Shown piece by piece: positions 17,832 to 26,117 of a stretch of 64,000 nt of DNA. Below the pieces are notes generated by a model. That model searched no databases, was not told the origin of the DNA, and saw nothing but the letters and a program-made list of their open reading frames with translations. The stretch lies in assembly GCA_965208065.1 (NCBI GenBank), contig OZ242313.1:3658001-3722000 (forward strand). Reading direction: 5' to 3'. The stretch is from Bin103 sp002238925. Its GTDB lineage: Bacteria > Spirochaetota > Spirochaetia > SZUA-6 > Bin103. The position numbers and the translations under genes are program-made. How positions within the stretch are numbered: the first letter of the stretch is position 1; each line of letters starts with the position of its first letter.

Positions 17832-18217
17832 GACGGGCAGTGTTCCGGTTCGCGTGAGGTCGCGTCCAGTGCTCGGCGGCACACGCGAACGACCATGGGG
17901 GCGGTCAGTAACGCCATCGCCAACTCAGAGTGATGGCGACATCGGTTAGGAACAGCGCATTGGCGTCGCGCGGCGGAAAGGCACGCCGCCGGGACAAGGT
18001 GGTCCAGAGTGACGGTACCGCCAAGCGCAACCGGCAGCGTCCACCAGACCGAGATTCGCACCGAAAAGATCGATGGGCGGCAGCCCTCCCGGAGCACCTT
18101 TGTCGGTCCCCCCGCTGGCGGTACCGCCGAGTGCGGAGAGGAGCTACACCAGTCCCTGATCGTGCCCCGAATCGATGGTGACAACGGCGATCAAACGGAT
18201 CGCTGTCAGCAGCGCTG
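17832..18217. other. Region with no certain gene
   Basis: No complete gene is convincing. On the minus strand two frames offset by one shift contain VRISVWWTLPVALGGTVTL and FLTDVAITLSWRWRY. Together these resemble the end of an outer-membrane beta-barrel (alternating hydrophobics, terminal aromatic). This could be a frameshifted relic, but the evidence is thin. Confidence 0.25.
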
Positions 18218-18628
18218 TCACGCGTATCGGTCACCTTTCCGCGCGCCCCACGGCCGCCACCACGCGCGGCGCGGCTCACTCGGCGTCAGGCTTTCGATTG
18301 GTTCGGGGTCACCACCCGGAGCCTCGAAGAGGACCGGTTCGTCCGCCGGTAGGCGCTCGGATTGGTCGGTGGGTGCCTCGTCCTGCCGCGGTTCTTCAGG
18401 ATCGCGAGCGTCCGCGCGCGTGCGCCGGCGCAAGGCAAGCGGTATCATGATCGCCGCACCGAGCGTAAATGACGTCAGGCACGTAATGAAGATCGGAACG
18501 TCCTCAATGGTTTGGAAGCCGAACGAGACGGACGACCGATGGTTGAGGTTGAAGGCCGAAAAGAGGGTAACGACCACGAGAGTCCCGACAAATCCGAACA
18601 CTCTCGGCGGGACCGATGGGGCATGCAT
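18218..18628 (-). CDS. LapA-like (DUF1049) inner-membrane protein
   Basis: The 136-residue product has two transmembrane helices: residues 8-26 (PRVFGFVGTLVVVTLFSAF) and 43-65 (DVPIFITCLTSFTLGAAIMI). The linking NHRSSVSFGFQ segment is typical of LapA/DUF1049 proteins (N-H-x-x-V-x-F-x-F). A basic stop-transfer RRRTRAD and a disordered acidic tail follow. In E. coli LapA acts with LapB in LPS assembly; no lapB is seen here, so the role is open. Confidence 0.7.
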   Translation of the reverse strand: MHAPSVPPRVFGFVGTLVVVTLFSAFNLNHRSSVSFGFQTIEDVPIFITCLTSFTLGAAIMIPLALRRRTRADARDPEEPRQDEAPTDQSERLPADEPVLFEAPGGDPEPIESLTPSEPRRAWWRPWGARKGDRYA

Positions 18629-18760
18629 GTCCGCCTCCTCGGGGGAACGTTCAAAGTAGTAATCGCGACAGGTCGAAGGCAATGGCAAGTGCTTCTCTGT
18701 CTGCTCCAACCATCTCCCGCTGCCGATAATGTACGGCGAAGGCAGCATGTGGCACCCCTG

Positions 18761-19570
18761 ATGACGATTCTCGATGAACTCGCACGTTCCGCCCTGGCGG
18801 CGGCACCGGACCTGGTACTGGGGTTGGTGCTGGCGCTGGCCGTGTGGGTTGCGGCGAAGTTGGTGCAGCGAGTGGTGGTGAACAGCGCACGGCGGATGCG
18901 CGGCGACGCCGTCGTCTGGGGCTACCTTGCCAATGTGGTGCGCTATCTGCTGCAGGTGGTCGGCTGGGTTACCGCGCTGCAGATCATGCACGTGCCGGTG
19001 GAGGCGCTGCTTGCCACCCTGGGCATCAGCGGGGTAATCATCGGGTTCGGTGCACGCCAGTCGATTGCCAACCTGTTCTTCGGGATGATGCTGCTGGCGG
19101 CGAAACCGTTCAAGCAGGGAGACTTGATCGAGTACGGCCGGCCGACTCAGATCGGACGGGTCACCGAGCTTCGCCTGAGCTACACCAGTCTCGTGTCGCA
19201 GGACAACGTGCGGATAGTGGCGCCGAACTCGGTGATGTGGCGCACTCAGATCACCAACTTTTCCAGCCTCGACCGGCGCGCCATTCGCATCCCGATTGCG
19301 GTCCCGTACGACGTGGACATGGCCTGGGTGGAGGATCTCGCGCTCGACGTCCTGCGCTCCCACGAGGAGGTGGCGGCCGACCCCGCACCGCGGTTTACCG
19401 TGTCGAACGTGACTCCGGAAGAGGTTCGCGCACAGCTGGTGGCATGGAGTCGTGGCGGCCGGATGCATGCGTTCGGGGCGATCGTGACCCGTATGCGCGA
19501 AGCCTTCGAGGCTGCCGGAATGGAGGTCACCGTCCCTGCGGCCGACGTCGACCTGCAGCGCGAGGAGTGA
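18761..19570 (+). CDS. MscS-family mechanosensitive channel (second)
   Basis: This 269-residue channel starts at the ATG at 18761. Two to three membrane helices precede the pore helix LLATLGISGVIIGFGARQSI. The MscS beta domain follows with ANLFFGMMLLAAKPFKQGDL and VRIVAPNSVMWRTQITNF, and then a C-terminal alpha/beta domain. It is closer to canonical MscS than the minus-strand copy. It ends two bases before the PilB-like gene, so those two are probably one transcription unit. Confidence 0.88.
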   Translation: MTILDELARSALAAAPDLVLGLVLALAVWVAAKLVQRVVVNSARRMRGDAVVWGYLANVVRYLLQVVGWVTALQIMHVPVEALLATLGISGVIIGFGARQSIANLFFGMMLLAAKPFKQGDLIEYGRPTQIGRVTELRLSYTSLVSQDNVRIVAPNSVMWRTQITNFSSLDRRAIRIPIAVPYDVDMAWVEDLALDVLRSHEEVAADPAPRFTVSNVTPEEVRAQLVAWSRGGRMHAFGAIVTRMREAFEAAGMEVTVPAADVDLQREE

Positions 19571-19572
19571 GC

Positions 19573-21024
19573 GTGAGCATGCTGGTGTCGATGGATGAGG
19601 CGGTCGCCCGCTTCGGGTTGACCAGGGCGGAAATCTATCGGCGGGTGAAGGACGGGATCCTCGCCGCGGAAAAGGTGGATCGTCGTCTGCACTTCCAGGA
19701 AGCCGAGGTTGCGCGCTACGGCGCCGTTCTCGTTCGGGAGCGCGATCTGCTGAGCCGGCTGCTGGACCGCTGGCTGCCGTGGTTCGGCGCACGGCTGGCC
19801 GCTTACGGAGATCCCCCCGCCGTGGTATGCGACGTCGATGGTCACGCGGTCGAGAATCGGGTCGCGGAGTTGGGCGACCGGATGCTGCAGGACGCGCTAC
19901 GGAGCGGCGCGTCCGATCTGCACCTCGATCCGGTGCACGCCGGAGCCCGCCTGGTCTGCGGGGCGGGATCGAGGGGAGAGATGGCGCGTTTCGACGCGGT
20001 GCTCAGCTCCCGGCTCGTGCAGTGGTTCGTCGAGCTGACGGAACTGCAGCCGAACGGAGACGCCGGCGTACGTGAAGGGTTGGCGAAAAAGGAGTGGGGG
20101 ACGACCGCGTGCCAGATACGGGTGCGGGAGATTCCCACCGTACTCGGCCCCCACTACCACCTCCACCTATATGCCGACTACACGGACACCACCCTGGGTG
20201 ATATCGGCTATACGCCGGCGCAGAGCGGCGGCGTGCTGAGCTTGCTTACCGCATCCCGCGGCTTGTTTGTCATCGCCGATGCCGGCGAGCCGCGGGACGA
20301 CCGGCACCGGTTGCTGCTGGCGCGCGGGCTGGTGCGCAACGGACGCCTGGTGGTCAGCATTGAGCGCCGCGTCCAGTACCAGGATGAGAGTCTGATCCAG
20401 CTGGAGCTAAAGCAGAGCGCGTCGGAATCGGGCGAAGAGGAGTTTCGAGTGGTTTGGCGGGCCGCGCTGGACATGAGCCCCGACGTGATCGTGGTCGATG
20501 AAGTGTTGTCCGCCCCGCAAGTGGCGGCGCTGCTCGCGGGTGCGGCCAGCGGGGTGGTCATCGTTCTGCGGATGGCCGGCGACCGGCTGGCGGCCGCCGG
20601 AGCACGGCTGGCCGAGTTCGGCGCCGATCGTCACGCCCTCACGCGTGCCCTGCTGGGCGGTGTGGAGCGGGTGGTCGTGCGACGGCTGTGTCCCCAGTGC
20701 CGTGTGCGGAGCCGGCTTGCCGCGGAGGAGGCGGCAGCGCTTGGTTTCAAGACAGATGCCGCCGCGGCGCGTCCCGCGGGATGTACCCGCTGCCGGGACG
20801 GCTATTCCGGGCGTCGCGCGGTCTACGGATTGTGGCACGACGGTCCCGAACTGGCGCGCGCGTTGACCGCCGGGCCGGACGAACGCTATTCATCCGCGTC
20901 GGGAGAGCAGGATTTTGAAGAAGCGGTACGTGGTGCGGTCGTCGATGGCGAAGTGGCCGCCGCGGACGCGGTTGCGTTGCTGTGCATACGCCGCTCCGAC
21001 GACAGTGTGACCGACCTGGCATAA
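19573..21024 (+). CDS. PilB/GspE-like ATPase with N-terminal HTH, degenerate P-loop, altered 3' end
   Basis: The product has 483 residues from a GTG at 19573; an ATG at 19579 is also possible. Residues 5-50 look like an excisionase/MerR-type helix-turn-helix (SMDEAVARFGLTRAEIYRRV, DGILAAEKVDRRLHF). The rest follows the type II/IV secretion ATPase pattern: GASDLHLDPVHAGARL, Walker-B-like PDVIVVDEVLSAPQVAALLA, and a zinc site CPQC...GCTRCRDGYSGRRAVY. The P-loop position reads VIADAGEPRDDRHRLLLARG, with no GxxxxGK, so ATP hydrolysis is unlikely. The last ten or so codons and the stop belong to a decayed antisense cas4 segment, so the natural C-terminus was lost. Confidence 0.72.
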   Translation: MSMLVSMDEAVARFGLTRAEIYRRVKDGILAAEKVDRRLHFQEAEVARYGAVLVRERDLLSRLLDRWLPWFGARLAAYGDPPAVVCDVDGHAVENRVAELGDRMLQDALRSGASDLHLDPVHAGARLVCGAGSRGEMARFDAVLSSRLVQWFVELTELQPNGDAGVREGLAKKEWGTTACQIRVREIPTVLGPHYHLHLYADYTDTTLGDIGYTPAQSGGVLSLLTASRGLFVIADAGEPRDDRHRLLLARGLVRNGRLVVSIERRVQYQDESLIQLELKQSASESGEEEFRVVWRAALDMSPDVIVVDEVLSAPQVAALLAGAASGVVIVLRMAGDRLAAAGARLAEFGADRHALTRALLGGVERVVVRRLCPQCRVRSRLAAEEAAALGFKTDAAAARPAGCTRCRDGYSGRRAVYGLWHDGPELARALTAGPDERYSSASGEQDFEEAVRGAVVDGEVAAADAVALLCIRRSDDSVTDLA

Positions 21025-21182
21025 AGCCTGTTCGAGATCCTCAATATAGGCGCTCGGCAGCGACCCGCCGGCGCGGCCCACCCGGCGGTGGGCGTGCGTG
21101 CCTTCGACGGTATCAGCCGATTCCGCCCACTCGCCCTGCACCCCCTGCACCCACTCGAGATATGCAAGGCGCGGACAATACG

Positions 21183-23058
21183 AGGCAATTGCGCTGTAGG
21201 GTTTTCAGCGCGGTTGGACGAATGATCGGCGCTGGCGGCGATGCGGACGGGCCGTAGGCGGCCGCGCTGGCGGTTTCCATGCGCCGGACGCGGTCAGAAT
21301 CGGTGGTCCGGGACTCTCGCCGAGGCAAAATCAGGCTCACCAGTGGTGTGCACGGACCGCTCAGGGCGGACCGGTGCCGGCTTGCGGTCGGCGGGATGTG
21401 AGTTTTCTCTGGTGACCGGCGAGTGTCGCCGGTCAGGCGGGTCTGACCAGACTCCGCAGGTGCTCAGGTTGGCCAGCCCGGATGCGCCCCAGGGCCATCG
21501 CCAGCATGATCGTCATCGCCATGGTGACGCGCAGGTGCATCTTCGCCAGCCCGCGGATGCCCGAACGCTCGAATCCGAACCCGCCCGCCAACCGGCTGTT
21601 GACCCGCTCCACCGCACCGCGCTCGTCGTAGTAGTCCTGCCACCGGTAGCTGGAACGCGCCACCGGCGTGAACACGCGCCGATCCTCGCCCAGCGGGATG
21701 CGCACCGCGTCGCTCACCGGACACTGATCCATTCCCGCGCAGGTGATCCCCGAGTAGCGCGCCGGACAGCGGTACTTGAGCGTCTCGCGATCGCGCTCGA
21801 AGCCGCCGTACGCCATGCGGTGTTCGGTGCCGGTCTGCGGGCACACGCAGGAGACTTGGCCGTCGAAGGTATAGATCACGTTGTCCTGGCCGCTCACCAG
21901 CTTGGTGACCACGCCGTCTTCTTCGTGCTCCCCGTCCTGCCAGCAATTGCGCACGTCGATGATCGGCTTGATCTGATGTTGTTGCCACAGCCGGTTGATC
22001 AGCTTGTGGTCGTCGTAGCCCTTGTCGGCGCTCATGCGACCGCACCGTTCCAGCAGTTCGGGATGACGCTCGTGCATCTGATCAAGCAGCCGCTGCGCCT
22101 GCGGCTGCTCACCGGTCGACGCCTTGGTGACCTCGAACGCCAGCGGCAATTCGTAGGTGGCGTCCACCACCAGGTGCAACAGGTAGCCGAACCAGTAGTG
22201 TTTCTTCTTGCCCGAGCCCTTGACGCCCCAGTCGGCATCCCGGTCGCGGCGCCCGTCGGTGTCTTGCTTTCCCTTATCCTTGGGCAGCGGATAGCTGCTC
22301 TCGCCCTTGGCCAGGGAGTGCAACTCCTTGCCGTCCAGCGCCTGTACCAGGCCCAGATCCGGTAGCTCGATCCGGAGTTCGTCGAGGGCGCGGTGGAACA
22401 TCTCATCGACCTGCCCTTGCTGCTTGCGCACTTGGTGCTGAAAGCGGGTGTAGGCGAATTCGCTGGGCACCGCCGCCGCGCCCGCGAACGGGTCGAACCC
22501 GCACAGGTCTCGCAACTGTCCGTTGCGCAGCAACTCGCGCCGCAGGGCGGCGATGCTGGGATGTTGGAACACGAAGCCGGCGATCAGCGAGTTCCACATC
22601 GGGCGCACCGGGTAATCGTTGCGCCCGCGCCCGCGCCCGGTTTCCAGCAGTTGCATCAACGATTCGTCGGGGAGGACGTCGAGCACCAGCTTCAGACGCT
22701 CGAGATCACCGAGCTGGTCGAGGCAGTCCCAACGGAAAAGGAAAGGTTCTGATATAGTAGCCATCGGCGGTTCTCCTGTTGTGAATTGGTGTTCACTGGC
22801 CATTGTGGCGAGTTACAGGAGAGCCGTCAATTATTTTGTAGATAAATATTTACGATGTATCATCGGGGCGTTTCCAGCGGCGCGCTGCATGCTGCGGCGC
22901 TCGCGCAGCTTGTGGGGTAATAAATCCCCTCCCGTGCCATCTCATCGCCTGCATTGTACTTTCGGACAGCGAAATCACCTCGGTCGTGGGGTAAAGAAAA
23001 TTCGCCCAACTCCTATCTCATTGCCTTCATGGCAATTACGAACAGCGCAATTGGCTCA
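21183..23058 (-). mobile_element. 1.9 kb DDE insertion sequence, copy 2, inserted in cas4 remnant
   Basis: The element is 1876 bases, inverted relative to the copy at 5499-7373. Its ends are AGGCAATTGCGC at 21183 and the inverse of GAGCCAATTGCGC at 23058. A perfect 6-base duplication AATACG flanks it (21177-21182 and 23059-23064). Confidence 0.93.
21433..22764 (-). CDS. DDE transposase (IS4/IS5/IS1182-like), second copy
   Basis: The 443-residue product is nearly identical to the copy at 5792-7123, with single substitutions such as LVQALDG for QVQALDG, AKGESS for ANGESS and FERSGIRG for FERPGIRG. The catalytic D, D and E are intact and there is no internal stop. AGGAG lies 8 bases before the chosen ATG. 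Confidence 0.92.
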   Translation of the reverse strand: MATISEPFLFRWDCLDQLGDLERLKLVLDVLPDESLMQLLETGRGRGRNDYPVRPMWNSLIAGFVFQHPSIAALRRELLRNGQLRDLCGFDPFAGAAAVPSEFAYTRFQHQVRKQQGQVDEMFHRALDELRIELPDLGLVQALDGKELHSLAKGESSYPLPKDKGKQDTDGRRDRDADWGVKGSGKKKHYWFGYLLHLVVDATYELPLAFEVTKASTGEQPQAQRLLDQMHERHPELLERCGRMSADKGYDDHKLINRLWQQHQIKPIIDVRNCWQDGEHEEDGVVTKLVSGQDNVIYTFDGQVSCVCPQTGTEHRMAYGGFERDRETLKYRCPARYSGITCAGMDQCPVSDAVRIPLGEDRRVFTPVARSSYRWQDYYDERGAVERVNSRLAGGFGFERSGIRGLAKMHLRVTMAMTIMLAMALGRIRAGQPEHLRSLVRPA

Positions 23059-23205
23059 ATACGTGTATTCATTGACCATCCGCGCCGGTACCAGCGGCGT
23101 CCTCGCGCGATGCGCACCATCGCGTGGCCGCATGCGCACTGCTTGTCCTGCTCCGGCAGGTCGATCACTCACTCCGCCCGCGGCAGCGACTGCGGCAGAT
23201 GCTTG

Positions 23206-23306
23206 AGCATGCCGTCGACTGCGGCCGCGCCGCCGAAGCCACCAACCGTATGTCCGCCGGCCCGCTGCTCAACGAATTTGTCCACCTGAGTCCCGACTGG
23301 CAGTGA
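23206..23306 (+). pseudogene. 3' remnant of a second copy of the 603-residue gene
   Basis: The text GRAAEATNRMSAGPLLNEF and HLSPDWQ, ending in TGA, matches the last 34 residues of the 10143-11954 gene. Only two or three residues differ. Upstream homology stops at about 23206, next to the cas4 remnant. Confidence 0.8.
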
Positions 23307-23440
23307 ACCTGGCGAGTCTCCAGATACCTGCCGCTGGGCCTGATTCGAGGCGATGTACCTCAAGCGCACTCTGTACATCGACGAGACCCGCTTCCGGCGA
23401 CTCCGCAATGAGGCCGGGGCCTACGGCCCCGGAAGAAATG
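23307..23440 (+). pseudogene. N-terminal fragment of a third AAA-ATPase-like gene
   Basis: The frame FEAMYLKRTLYIDETRFRRL corresponds to FEAMRRERTLYVDKTRFLHE of the gene at 9245. It follows the 603-residue gene remnant just as the fragment at 11971 follows the intact gene. Downstream matches are lost. Confidence 0.6.
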
Positions 23441-23511
23441 AAATACAACGAACTCCGCCTAGGGCGTTGTTCGACTTCAATGAGACGCATCTGATGCGGT
23501 GCTGCTTCTTG

Positions 23512-23540
23512 TTGACGCTACTCGAACAACATGTTATTCT
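23512..23540 (+). promoter_or_regulatory. Predicted sigma-70-type promoter of the type I-G cas operon
   Basis: TTGACG (23512-23517) and TATTCT (23535-23540) are separated by exactly 17 bases. They lie about 125 bases before the cas3 ATG. In the predicted leader an inverted repeat ATGCC-GTA-GGCAT (23552-23564) could be an operator. Confidence 0.55.
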
Positions 23541-23663
23541 TCTTTAGAACGATGCCGTAGGCATTCGTTTTAGCATGGATAGTGTGATTGTACCGAATAC
23601 CTACCAACTCGCAACACCAAACGGTGCGCGAAAGACGTGCTCCAGCATGAAGAACCACGCGCG

Positions 23664-26117
23664 ATGACCTTCGACGAGTTCTTCTCCACTGCCATGGGCG
23701 GCGCCACCCCGTTCGCCTACCAGCGGGCGCTTGCCGAGCGCGACTGGCCGGATGCCCTCATCGCACCGACTGGCCTCGGCAAGACTGCGGCTGTCGTGCT
23801 GGCATGGCTTTGGAAGCGGTCCACGGCCCCCGATGCCACACCACGCCGCCTGGTGTACTGCCTGCCCATGCGCACGCTCGCCGACCAAACCCAACGCAAC
23901 GCGGCCGACTGGCTGGGCCGGCTTGCTTCCCTGGCCGGGCACCGCGCCGAAGCGCTTCCAGACGCAGATCGCGATGTGCATCTGCTAATGGGCGGAGAGG
24001 ACGAATCGCCATGGTACGAGCACCCCGAACGGGCTGCAATAGTGATTGGGACTCAAGACATGTTGATCAGCCGGGCGCTGATGCGTGGGTACGCGATGAG
24101 CCGGTTCCGCTGGCCGGTCGACTTTGCCTTGCTGCACAACGACGTTCAGTGGGTATTCGACGAGGTGCAGTTGATGAGTTCGGGGCTTGCCACCTCAACC
24201 CAGCTGGAAGGATTTCGCCGCGAATTCGGAACGGCGAGCCGCGCGGCCAGCCTCTGGGTGTCGGCAACGCTGCACCCCGAGTGGTTGCGCACGGTTGACG
24301 CACCCGCCAATCCCACCGTGTGGCGTGTCCCCGACAACTTCACCGAAGACAGCACGTCTCCCGGCGTGCGCAGCCTGCTCGACGCGCCAAAGCATATCGA
24401 GCCATTGGCGGTGCGTCCGGCCACCGCCAAGAAAGGCGACGTTGCCGCCTACGTCCACAACCTGGCCGGCGAGATCCTTGGCCGCCATCAGCCAGGCCGG
24501 ATGACACTGGTCATCCTCAACACCGTGGCGCGTGCGCAACAGGTCCACGCCGCCCTCCTCAAGCGCGGCGCATGTCCAGATCGGCTCGTCCTCATTCACT
24601 CCCGGTTTCGCCTCACCGACCGTTTGCAACACATGAGCAGGCTCCCGCAACCGCGCAGTACACGCGACCTGATCGTCGTCACCACGCAAGCCATCGAAGC
24701 CGGTGTCGACCTGTCAGCGGCCACCCTGATCAGTGAACTCGCGCCGGCCTCCTCCCTGGTGCAGCGCTTTGGCCGGGTGAATCGTTACGGCGAATTGAAC
24801 GACAGCGGCGGCGCTATCATCCGCTGGATCGACCTACACGGAGTCGACGACGCACTCTCGGCACCGTACCAACCGCATGAACTGGCAACCGCCCGGGCAC
24901 GCATTGCGCCGCTGCGCGACGCGCGGCCAGCGCATCTCCCGCCGCCGGCGCCCGAAGACTGCTCCCATCGGTGGGTGATCCGCAGCAAGGACTTGATCGA
25001 TCTGTATGACACCGATTCCGACCTCACCGGTTTCGACGTAGACGTTTCGCCTTACGTGCGCGATGCCGAAGACACGGACATTCGCGTGTTCTGGCGTGAT
25101 TTCGACCGTTCTGAAGGGCCGCTTGGAGAGCCGCCGCCGCGCCGTGACGAACTGTGCACTATTCCGATCGGTCAGGCGCGCGACTGGCTGAAGACGGTAC
25201 AGACGAAACAACGACTCCGGCCCTATCATCTCGACCCTCAGGCACGGGGACGCGGCGGCGCAGCGCGGCACGCCGCTTGGGCACCGCTCGATGCCGGTCC
25301 GTGGCCTGGGCTGGTGCTGCTGCTGCACGTGAGTGCCGGCGGCTATTCGCCACACACCGGTTTCGACCCCGCCATAACGGCCCCGGTCAGTCCGGTAGAC
25401 CAGCCGGAGAGCGAAACGCGGGCGGCAGAGTCGCTCAACACCGATCCCGACAGCGAACAGCGAGAAGTCCCCCTCACCGCACATCTCCGGCACGTGGCTG
25501 TCGAAGCAGGCCGGCTTTGCAAAGTTCTCGGGGTAGGCGACCACGCGCAGATCTCGCGTGCGGCACGCTGGCACGACGTCGGCAAGGCGCACTCGACCTT
25601 TCAGGAACGCCTTGGCGCCAGCCCATCGGCACCGCCCCTTGCCAAGGCGCCGCACTACGACGTGCGCAAGGGCCGACCCTACTTTCGCCACGAGTTGGCT
25701 TCCGCACTCGCGTACCTGGAACATGCCGACTGGTCACGCGCGGCCGACCTAGTCGCGTATCTCATCGCCGCACACCACGGCAAAGTGCGCATGAACTTGC
25801 GCGCGCTGCCGGCGGAACACCCCCCGGTCAGCTTGGAACGCGGTCCTGATGACCGGCGCTTCGCCCGCGGTGTCTGGGAAGGCGACGAGTTGCCCGCAGT
25901 GGATGCGGGGGCCGGCGAGGAGTGGACTGGCGGAACACTACGCCTGTCCGTCATGGAATTGGGCGAGGACGCTCACTCTGGAGCCAGTTGGACCGAGCGC
26001 ACTCGTGGCTTGCTGGCCGAAACGGGGCCTTTTCGGCTCGCGTTCCTCGAAGCTGTGCTGCGTATCGCCGATTGGCGCGCATCGGCCGACGAAGAGAAAG
26101 GCGGCTATGGCGACTGA
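23664..26117 (+). CDS. cas3: Type I-G (I-U) Cas3 helicase-nuclease with C-terminal HD domain
   Basis: The 817-residue interference nuclease unwinds and shreds DNA bound by the I-G Cascade complex. The ATG at 23664 begins MTFDEFFSTAM; a GTG at 23637 would add nine residues. Helicase motifs in order: Walker A IAPTGLGKT (residues 33-41), motif II WVFDEVQLMSSG near 165 (DEVQ instead of DEAH), motif III VSATLHPEW, motif V TQAIEAGVDLSA and motif VI QRFGRVNRYG. The HD nuclease is C-terminal, with RWHDVGKAHSTFQERL near 635 and a later H in YLIAAHHGKVR. That reversed order is typical of I-G/I-U. It overlaps csx17 by 11 bases. Confidence 0.95.
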   Translation: MTFDEFFSTAMGGATPFAYQRALAERDWPDALIAPTGLGKTAAVVLAWLWKRSTAPDATPRRLVYCLPMRTLADQTQRNAADWLGRLASLAGHRAEALPDADRDVHLLMGGEDESPWYEHPERAAIVIGTQDMLISRALMRGYAMSRFRWPVDFALLHNDVQWVFDEVQLMSSGLATSTQLEGFRREFGTASRAASLWVSATLHPEWLRTVDAPANPTVWRVPDNFTEDSTSPGVRSLLDAPKHIEPLAVRPATAKKGDVAAYVHNLAGEILGRHQPGRMTLVILNTVARAQQVHAALLKRGACPDRLVLIHSRFRLTDRLQHMSRLPQPRSTRDLIVVTTQAIEAGVDLSAATLISELAPASSLVQRFGRVNRYGELNDSGGAIIRWIDLHGVDDALSAPYQPHELATARARIAPLRDARPAHLPPPAPEDCSHRWVIRSKDLIDLYDTDSDLTGFDVDVSPYVRDAEDTDIRVFWRDFDRSEGPLGEPPPRRDELCTIPIGQARDWLKTVQTKQRLRPYHLDPQARGRGGAARHAAWAPLDAGPWPGLVLLLHVSAGGYSPHTGFDPAITAPVSPVDQPESETRAAESLNTDPDSEQREVPLTAHLRHVAVEAGRLCKVLGVGDHAQISRAARWHDVGKAHSTFQERLGASPSAPPLAKAPHYDVRKGRPYFRHELASALAYLEHADWSRAADLVAYLIAAHHGKVRMNLRALPAEHPPVSLERGPDDRRFARGVWEGDELPAVDAGAGEEWTGGTLRLSVMELGEDAHSGASWTERTRGLLAETGPFRLAFLEAVLRIADWRASADEEKGGYGD

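Larger units (their letters stand above)
20990..23096 (-). pseudogene. Decayed cas4 N-terminal segment, split by the DDE element
   Basis: The segments 20990-21182 and 23059-23096 match 50325-50541 of the intact cas4-cas1 gene nearly base for base, in the same orientation. The readable minus-strand text includes PRLAYLEWVQG and GEWAESADTVEGTHAHRR, followed by GRAGGSLPSA. The DDE element inserted between the codons for the conserved Y-C-P-R-L region, with a 6-base duplication. Nothing of the cas1 half or of the RecB-like core remains. This is a direct repeat of the other copy about 27-29 kb away. Confidence 0.88.
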
